DNA of 64,000 nucleotides from Leifsonia sp. ZF2019. Its GTDB lineage: Bacteria > Actinomycetota > Actinomycetes > Actinomycetales > Microbacteriaceae. The position numbers and the translations under genes were made by a program. Location of the stretch: positions 1,364,001 to 1,428,000 of the forward strand of contig NZ_CP065037.1 in assembly GCF_019924635.1 (NCBI RefSeq), given 5' to 3'. Below the pieces are notes generated by a model. That model was given only the letters and a program-made list of their open reading frames with translations. It did no database searches and was not told where the DNA came from. Every line of letters begins with the position of its first letter. Within the stretch, counting starts at the first letter, position 1. This document shows positions 58,774-64,000 of the stretch, piece after piece.

Positions 58774-60117
58774 ATGACGGAGACGCCGACCGCCGGCCTC
58801 CGCACCTTCGCCCAGGTGCTGGTGAACACGGCCGTGGCCAACGTGACCACGTCGTACCTGTGGTTCGCGCTGACCTTCTGGGTGTACCTCGAGACGCGCT
58901 CGGTGCTCGCGACCGGGATCGTCGGAGGCTCCTACATGCTGCTGGTGGCGGTGTTCTCCATCGTGTTCGGGACGATCGTCGACCGGCATCGCAAGCACCA
59001 GGTGATGCTCTTCGCCGCGACCGTGACCCTGGTCGCATTCGGTGTCGCGGGCCTGCTGTACCTCGTCTTCCCGGAGTCCGCGCTGCTCGACCTGGGCGGG
59101 CCGATGTTCTGGGTGTTCGCGGGCGTCATCCTGTTCGGCTCCGTCGTCGAGAACATGCGCAACATCGCACTGTCGACGACGGTCACCCTCCTCGTCCCCG
59201 TCGAACGGCATGCGAACGCGAACGGGCTCGTGGGGACGGTGCAGGGGGTGGCCTTCATCGTCACCAGCGTGTTCAGCGGGCTCTCCGTCGGACTGCTCGG
59301 GATGGGCTGGACACTGGTCATCGCCATTCTGCTGACCGCAGCCGCTCTGGGTCATCTGCTGTTCCTCCGCATCCCGGAGGACCGCCCGGAAGCGGAGGAG
59401 GGCGCTCCGCCCGCAGTGGATCTGCGGGGCAGCATCGCCGCGATCCGCAGCGCCCCCGGTTTGTTCGCCCTGATCGTCTTCTCGTGCTTCAACAACCTGA
59501 TCGGCGGCGTCTACATGGCGCTGATGGACCCGTACGGCCTCGAGCTGTTCGCGGTCGAATGGTGGGGAGTCGTGCTCGGGATCTCGTCCACCGGCTTCAT
59601 CGTCGGCGGCCTGCTGGTGGCGAAGTTCGGGCTGGGTCGCAACCCGATCCGCACCATGCTGCTCCTCGTCGCGCTGATGGGCGTGCTCGGCGCGCTCTTC
59701 ACGATCCGCGAGTGGTGGCCGCTCTACGTGGTGGGGATCTGGCTCTACATGACGCTGATCCCCGCGGTCGAGGCGTCGGAGCAGACGGTCATCCAGAAGG
59801 TCGTGCCGTTCACCCGGCAGGGGCGCGTATTCGGCTTCGCGCAGGCGTTCGAGTCTGCCGCCGCCCCGATCACAGCCTTCCTGATCGCGCCGCTCGCGCA
59901 GTTCCTCATCATCCCGTACATGGAGTCGGGGGCGGGGGAGACGACGTGGGGCTGGCTTCTCGGCGACGGCGACGCCCGCGGGATCGCGCTCGTCTTCCTC
60001 TTCTCCGGCCTGGCGATGGTCGTGCTGGCGCTGCTCGCCTTCGCGACGAGGTCGTACCGACTGCTCTCCGCGGAGTACCGCGGGGAACTCGAACCAGTAC
60101 CGATGGAGTCCGCGTGA
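58774..60117 (+). CDS. MFS transporter
   Basis: A 447-residue transporter with about 12 helices; FGTIVDRHRKHQVMLFAATVTL carries the loop 2-3 MFS motif (D-R near residue 70), and a charged central loop (PEDRPEAEEG) divides the halves. Probably an exporter; the substrate is unknown. The ATG follows TACCCT by seven bases (leaderless pattern). Its stop overlaps the NhaA-DsbA gene (GTGA). Confidence 0.85.
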   Translation: MTETPTAGLRTFAQVLVNTAVANVTTSYLWFALTFWVYLETRSVLATGIVGGSYMLLVAVFSIVFGTIVDRHRKHQVMLFAATVTLVAFGVAGLLYLVFPESALLDLGGPMFWVFAGVILFGSVVENMRNIALSTTVTLLVPVERHANANGLVGTVQGVAFIVTSVFSGLSVGLLGMGWTLVIAILLTAAALGHLLFLRIPEDRPEAEEGAPPAVDLRGSIAAIRSAPGLFALIVFSCFNNLIGGVYMALMDPYGLELFAVEWWGVVLGISSTGFIVGGLLVAKFGLGRNPIRTMLLLVALMGVLGALFTIREWWPLYVVGIWLYMTLIPAVEASEQTVIQKVVPFTRQGRVFGFAQAFESAAAPITAFLIAPLAQFLIIPYMESGAGETTWGWLLGDGDARGIALVFLFSGLAMVVLALLAFATRSYRLLSAEYRGELEPVPMESA

Positions 60118-62003
60118 CCACCAATCTCACCCTGATCCAGCGCTCGCCCGACCCCGAGCAGCAGGGAACCTCGCGCGACCGGCGACCGACGCTCGCCGAG
60201 CGGTTCCGCGCGGCCGGGCGCAGCAGGATCGGTGCCGTGCTGCTGCTCGCCGCCACCGCGATCGCCATCGTCTGGGCGAACCTCTCCTTCAGCGGCTACG
60301 AGGCGTTCTGGGACACCCACCTGACGCTCGGGCTCGGCGACCTCCACCTGGACTTCACCCTCCACGCGCTCGTCAACGACGCCCTGATGGCGATCTTCTT
60401 CTTCACGGTCGGGCTGGAGGTCCGGCGCGAGTTCGCCATCGGGGAGCTGACGAGCTGGTCGCGTGCGGTCGTGCCGGTGGTCGCAGCGCTCTTCGGGCTG
60501 GCCGTCCCCGCACTGATCTTCATCCTCTTCGCGGCGGGCACGGGCGACGCGCACGCGTGGGGGATCGTGATCTCCTCCGACACCGCGTTCCTCGTCGGCG
60601 CCCTCGCGCTCATCGGGCCGCACGCCACCGGGAGGCTGCGCGTCTTCCTGCTGGCGCTCGCCGTGGTCGACGACATCGGCGCGCTGAGCATCATCGCCTT
60701 CGTCTACACGAAGGACTTCACGCCGCTGCCCCTGATCGTCGCGGCCGTCGGACTCGCCGGGGTCTACCTGACGCGCTACCTCCCCGCCGGGCGCGGGCCG
60801 GTCTACGCGACGCTCGCCGTCGTGGTGTGGCTGGCGTTCCTCGCCTCCGGCGTGCACCCCACGCTCGCCGGGGTCGCCATCGCCCTCCTCATCCCCGTCT
60901 ACCGCCCGGACCGCCGCGACGTGGAGCACGCCCTCGATCTGGCGCGCACCTTCCGCCAGTCGCCGAACACCGAGTACGCGCGCGCGGCGGCCAACAGCCT
61001 GCGCGAGTCCATCTCGATCAACGAGCGCCTGCAGTCGGCATGGTCGCCCTACGTCGCGTACGTGGTGCTGCCGCTGTTCGCGCTCTCCAACGCGGGTGTG
61101 CGCCTGGACGGCGACATCCTGGCCGGGGCGCTCGTCTCCCCGCTGGCATGGGGCGTCGTCGCCGGACTCGTCGTCGGCAAGTTCGTCGGCGTCTTCGGTT
61201 CGACCCTCATCATGCGCGCGCTGCGCATCGGCGACTTCGGCCCCGGACTGACACCCGACCGGCTCGCGGGCGGCGCGGCCCTGTGCGGGATCGGCTTCAC
61301 GATCTCGCTCTTCATCGTCGACCTCGCCATCCCGGACGAGACGTCGCAGAACGCCGCCCGCGTCGGCGTCCTCGCCGCCACGGTCATCGCCTTCGCCGTC
61401 GCGACCGTGATCTTCCGCCTCTCCGACGCCCGCCGCCCCAAAGAGGAGGCCGGTCTCACCCTGGTGCGGCCGGTCGATCCCGCGCGCGACCACGTCTTCG
61501 GCGACCCGGACGCGCCGCTCACCCTCCTCGAGTACGGCGACTTCCAGTGCGGCTTCTGCCTCAAAGCGACCGGCTCGGTCGGCGAGGTGCGCGCCGTGCT
61601 CGGCGACCGCGTCCGCTACGTCTGGCGGCATGCGCCCCTCACCCGGTTCCACCCGAACGCGCTCGCCGCGGCGGAGGCCTCGGAGGCCGCCTCCCGCCAG
61701 GGCAGGTTCTTCGAGTTCGAGCGCAGCCTGTTCGCCGACCAGGAGCACCAGCTGCCCTCCGACATCATCCGCCGCGCCGAGGAGCTGGGCCTCGATCTGG
61801 ACCGCTTCGAAGCCGACCTGGCCTCGCCGGAGGTCACTGCCCGCGTGCGTGACGACATGCTCGACGCGGAGGCCATGGACATCACCGCCGTCCCGACGTT
61901 CTACATCAACGGCAGACGGCACGTCGGCCCGTACGACGCGCAGTCGTTGATCAGGGCGCTGCAGGAGACGGCGCCGGTGCCTCCTGGGCGCCCGGGGTCG
62001 TGA
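60114..62003 (+). CDS. nhaA: NhaA Na+/H+ antiporter fused to a DsbA-like thioredoxin domain
   Basis: A 629-residue fusion. Residues 1-435 are NhaA: FFFTVGLEVRREF, SSDTAFLVGALALIG, LAVVDDIGALSIIAF (the two transport Asp) and PLFALSNAGV. Residues 450-620 form a DsbA-like domain with DFQCGFCLKATG (CxxC) and AVPTFYINGRRH (cis-Pro loop). The thioredoxin domain follows the last helix; its side of the membrane should be checked, as it is either cytoplasmic or external. The fusion occurs in actinobacteria. It is coupled to the MFS gene by a 4-bp overlap and overlaps the convergent hydrolase by 53 bp. Confidence 0.9.
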   Translation: MTTNLTLIQRSPDPEQQGTSRDRRPTLAERFRAAGRSRIGAVLLLAATAIAIVWANLSFSGYEAFWDTHLTLGLGDLHLDFTLHALVNDALMAIFFFTVGLEVRREFAIGELTSWSRAVVPVVAALFGLAVPALIFILFAAGTGDAHAWGIVISSDTAFLVGALALIGPHATGRLRVFLLALAVVDDIGALSIIAFVYTKDFTPLPLIVAAVGLAGVYLTRYLPAGRGPVYATLAVVVWLAFLASGVHPTLAGVAIALLIPVYRPDRRDVEHALDLARTFRQSPNTEYARAAANSLRESISINERLQSAWSPYVAYVVLPLFALSNAGVRLDGDILAGALVSPLAWGVVAGLVVGKFVGVFGSTLIMRALRIGDFGPGLTPDRLAGGAALCGIGFTISLFIVDLAIPDETSQNAARVGVLAATVIAFAVATVIFRLSDARRPKEEAGLTLVRPVDPARDHVFGDPDAPLTLLEYGDFQCGFCLKATGSVGEVRAVLGDRVRYVWRHAPLTRFHPNALAAAEASEAASRQGRFFEFERSLFADQEHQLPSDIIRRAEELGLDLDRFEADLASPEVTARVRDDMLDAEAMDITAVPTFYINGRRHVGPYDAQSLIRALQETAPVPPGRPGS

Positions 62004-62634
62004 GCACCCGTCGCAGGAACGTCCGGAGGTCGTCGATCTCCTGAGCGGAGATGCCGTGGCCGAGGCCCGGGTAGACGTGCTGTTCGAGCGTCGTGTGCGC
62101 GGGGAGCCACGCGGCCGTGCGATCGACGGCAGGGCCGGCGATGACACCGTCCGCGTCGCCGCGGCCCCAGAAGGCCGGAGGGCGGGAGGTGGCGAGCCAG
62201 GCGTCCGCCCGCTGCGGCGTGGCCTGCACGAATCCGGCGAGCACGACCGTGGCGGCGACACGTTCAGGACGGGTTCGGAGCAGTTGGCTCGCCATCAGGC
62301 CGCCCTGAGAGAAGCCGATCGGGAGGACGAGGGCGTCCGGCCCGAGCTGCGCGTCGACCCACGCCCAGATCGCGTCCGTGGCGGCCGCGACCGGCGCCGG
62401 GTCGGGGCTGCCGGGCGTGGAGATCGGGAACCAGGCCGCACCGCCGTTCGGCGTGGGCAGCGGGGCGCGCGGGGAGACCCAGGGGAGGCCCTCGGGCAGC
62501 GCCGCCGACAGCCCGGCAAGATCGTGCTCGTTCGAGCCGTACCCGTGGAGCAGCACGGCCGTGACCGGAGCGTCCTCCTGATCGGCGGGCGCGACGGCGT
62601 GGGAGATCGCGACCTCCGCGGCCGGGACGCTCAT
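61951..62634 (-). CDS. Phospholipase/carboxylesterase-type hydrolase (MhqD-like)
   Basis: A 227-residue alpha/beta hydrolase: LLHGYGSNEHDL (oxyanion), GFSQGGLMA (nucleophile, near residue 117), GRGDADGVI (Asp) and GLGHGI (His). The closest functional type is MhqD/YodD, which is often paired with an MhqO-type dioxygenase for quinone detoxification. Its ATG overlaps the stop of the dioxygenase gene by 4 bp. The 3' end overlaps nhaA by 53 bp. Confidence 0.85.
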   Translation of the reverse strand: MSVPAAEVAISHAVAPADQEDAPVTAVLLHGYGSNEHDLAGLSAALPEGLPWVSPRAPLPTPNGGAAWFPISTPGSPDPAPVAAATDAIWAWVDAQLGPDALVLPIGFSQGGLMASQLLRTRPERVAATVVLAGFVQATPQRADAWLATSRPPAFWGRGDADGVIAGPAVDRTAAWLPAHTTLEQHVYPGLGHGISAQEIDDLRTFLRRVLTTPGAQEAPAPSPAAP

Positions 62635-63542
62635 CGGGCGAGCACCTCGTCGACGCTGAGATCGGGCAGCACGACGCTGACCTGGGTGCCCCACGGATCC
62701 GCCACCACGACCGACCGGCCGTCGTCGGCGAAGGGGATGCCGCGCGCGCGGAGGCGGGCCGCGAGCGCATCCAGCTCGGCGCGATCGGGCACGGTGATCG
62801 CCACATCGCCGAGACCGAGGCTGGCGGCGCGCGGGCCGGAGCCGGCACTGTTCCAGACGTTCATCGCGATGTGGTGGTGATACCCGCCCGCGGAGGCGAA
62901 GAGCGCCCCGCGGTACTCGGACAGGGTGGACTCGAAGCCGAGGGCGTCGACGTAGAAGGCCTTCGCCGTCGGGATGTCGCCGACCTGCAGGTGCACGTGG
63001 CCGACGGTGCCGCTGAGGGCGGATCCTGCATCCAGGACCTCCTGCGCGAGGTGGGCCTGCAGGTACGCGTTGGGGTCCAGGTACGTGGTGTCCATCAGGA
63101 TCTGGCCGCGCTCGCGGCGCCACGTCTCGCGCGGGCGATCCGTGTAGAGCTCGACGCCGTTGCCCTCCGGGTCGGTGAAGTAGAACGCCTCGGAGACGAG
63201 GTGGTCGCTGGAGCCGGCGAAGCGGCTGCGCGGGTCCTGCGCCGCCCGGTAGACGGTCGCGGCCAGGTTCGCGGCGTCGGGGAAGAGGAAGGCGTTGTGG
63301 AAGAGTCCGGCCTGGCGCGGATCGACGGCGGGGAGGTCGGGGGTGTGGATGAGGGACACCATCGGTGCGCCGTCGCGACCGAGTACGCGGTGCACCTCGC
63401 GACCGCGTGCGTCCGCCCGCTCGGCCAGCGGCTCGAACGCGAACGCGTTGGCGTAGTACGACGACATCAGCTCCAGGTCGCCGACGCGGAGGGTGGGGGC
63501 CGCCATGTGCGTGGCGGCGTCGAGCAGCTGATCGGTGGTCAT
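62631..63542 (-). CDS. VOC-family dioxygenase (MhqO-like)
   Basis: A 303-residue protein with two VOC modules, as in extradiol ring-cleavage dioxygenases. Metal-ligand regions: LFHNAFLFPD, YFTDPEGNGVELYTDRP in the N-terminal half, GTVGHVHLQVGD and YHHHIAMNVW in the C-terminal half. It likely opens hydroquinone- or catechol-type rings. GAGGA precedes the ATG at 63542, and a 27-bp palindrome lies upstream. Confidence 0.85.
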   Translation of the reverse strand: MTTDQLLDAATHMAAPTLRVGDLELMSSYYANAFAFEPLAERADARGREVHRVLGRDGAPMVSLIHTPDLPAVDPRQAGLFHNAFLFPDAANLAATVYRAAQDPRSRFAGSSDHLVSEAFYFTDPEGNGVELYTDRPRETWRRERGQILMDTTYLDPNAYLQAHLAQEVLDAGSALSGTVGHVHLQVGDIPTAKAFYVDALGFESTLSEYRGALFASAGGYHHHIAMNVWNSAGSGPRAASLGLGDVAITVPDRAELDALAARLRARGIPFADDGRSVVVADPWGTQVSVVLPDLSVDEVLAR

Positions 63543-63576
63543 CGTGAGTCCTCGGTCGAGATGAAAGGTTGTCGTA

Positions 63577-63603
63577 TCAACAAAGTGTACCCCATTTTGT
63601 TGA
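63577..63603. promoter_or_regulatory. Palindromic operator of the dioxygenase-hydrolase operon
   Basis: TCAACAAA-N11-TTTGTTGA, perfect 8-bp arms, 35 bp before the dioxygenase start. No regulator gene is adjacent inside the window; a MarR/DUF24 or TetR protein elsewhere is likely. Confidence 0.6.
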
Positions 63604-63629
63604 CGCTTCAACTAACCGCCTCCCATACG

Positions 63630-63690
63630 GCACAGGGGTCGCATTCTGCCGGAATGTCGTGAGCGTAGCGGCGGAATGCGACCCCTGTGC
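63630..63690 (-). terminator. Hairpin terminator of the partial reductase gene
   Basis: GCACAGGGGTCGCATTC and GAATGCGACCCCTGTGC pair perfectly, with a further imperfect GCCG/CGGC closure, 22 bases after the minus-strand stop at 63713. It separates that gene from the dioxygenase operon. Confidence 0.8.
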
Positions 63691-63712
63691 GGTGCCGTGC
63701 GGCGGGTGGTGG

Positions 63713-64000
63713 CTACATGTCGCGGTAGCGCTTCGCCGCGGCCAGGGCCTCGCGGAGGCCTGCGACGTCGTAGCGCGTGCCGTATCCGGGGGTGTCGCGC
63801 TGGATGCGCCATCCCTCGGAGAGCGGGCCGATGTCGAGGGCGTCGAAGCCGAACTCGTCGATCAGGGCGGCGACCCGGGCACGGGCCTCGGGGTCGTCGC
63901 CGGCGACGATGAGGGCGCGGCGATCCGAGGTGCCGGGCTCCTGACCCTCGGTGGTGAGGGCGGCGGCACCGATGTGGTTGAAGGCCTTCACGACCTTCGA
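63713..64000 (-). CDS. NADP-binding reductase, partial (C-terminal part)
   Basis: The frame is open to the window edge, so only about 95 C-terminal residues are visible: VVKAFNHIGAAAL, RRALIVAGDDPEARARVAALIDEFGFDALDIGPLSEG and the tail ALAAAKRYRDM. This is the C-terminal part of the F420-dependent NADP reductase-like (NAD_binding, DUF-free) family, which transfers hydride between NADPH and F420 or acts on other substrates. The N-terminal Rossmann loop lies outside the window. Confidence 0.75.
   Translation of the reverse strand, partial: SKVVKAFNHIGAAALTTEGQEPGTSDRRALIVAGDDPEARARVAALIDEFGFDALDIGPLSEGWRIQRDTPGYGTRYDVAGLREALAAAKRYRDM

Noticed and set aside
59745..62261. 838-codon minus-strand frame opposite nhaA
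   Set aside because: Antisense shadow with repetitive Arg/Glu/Asp content; the plus strand carries the full NhaA and DsbA motifs.

Overview
The window is GC-rich (about 70%) DNA with dense coding, short ATGA/GTGA/TGATG overlaps inside operons, many GTG starts and many genes whose -10 box (TANNNT) lies 6-8 nt before the start codon, so they look leaderless. Together with the gene families this suggests an actinobacterium of the Microbacteriaceae, perhaps Leifsonia-like; the placement is inference, since no rRNA or other marker lies here. The left edge is the end of an integrated element: a 3' fragment of a tRNA-Pro(GGG) gene (525-566) is followed by the tRNA's long terminator hairpin, so everything left of about 525 probably belongs to the element.

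From 0.9 to 13 kb lie an HxlR regulator with a divergent quinone oxidoreductase, an SRPBCC gene preceded by a tRNA-like sequence, and a catabolic cluster: flavin reductase, adenosine-deaminase-like enzyme, GntR regulator, BMP-type nucleoside ABC transporter, acyl-CoA-dehydrogenase-like flavoenzyme and NtaA-like monooxygenase. Two near-identical palindromes mark the GntR sites. From 13 to 27 kb come a PAP2 phosphatase, a metal-chelate ABC operon with a Fur-family box and a co-transcribed methyltransferase, a ketopantoate-reductase-like gene, a MarR/hydrolase pair, an ECF42-type sigma factor with its DGPF partner and matching promoter, a truncated serine protease coupled to a lipoprotein, and a TetR-controlled amidohydrolase/permease pair.

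From 26.8 to 33.7 kb the DNA looks acquired: a twice-frameshifted GDPD gene, an unrecognised operon for exported proteins (secreted protein, lipoprotein, two-helix membrane protein), then an XRE-ImmA pair facing a lysis cassette (small XRE, Zn-knuckle protein, holin-like protein, three endolysins). No head, tail or packaging genes accompany it. Each endolysin gene is followed by a hairpin with the same seven-base loop, ACCGAAA, and each has an in-frame internal start before its C-terminal domain.

From 33.7 to 46.6 kb are cell-wall and housekeeping genes: LysM lipoprotein, LysR with two beta-lactamase-fold hydrolases, MsrA with a 31-codon upstream ORF, PadR with an AarF kinase, an exported protein with a 36-residue membrane peptide, an APH-like kinase, and leuA. 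From 46.6 to 55.8 kb is a regulon likely for ManNAc-type sugars: GntR, DUF4127 protein, ABC importer, NanE-like epimerase, ROK kinase and a secreted DUF4434-like protein interrupted by a poly-C frameshift. Its operators (TGGTGTACACCA type) cover the -10 boxes. Two copies of a 57-nt palindrome end the glycosidase and ROK genes and supply their stop codons. The right end holds a YdeI-like protein, a MFS exporter, a NhaA-DsbA fusion, an Mhq-like hydrolase/dioxygenase pair and a partial NADP-binding reductase.
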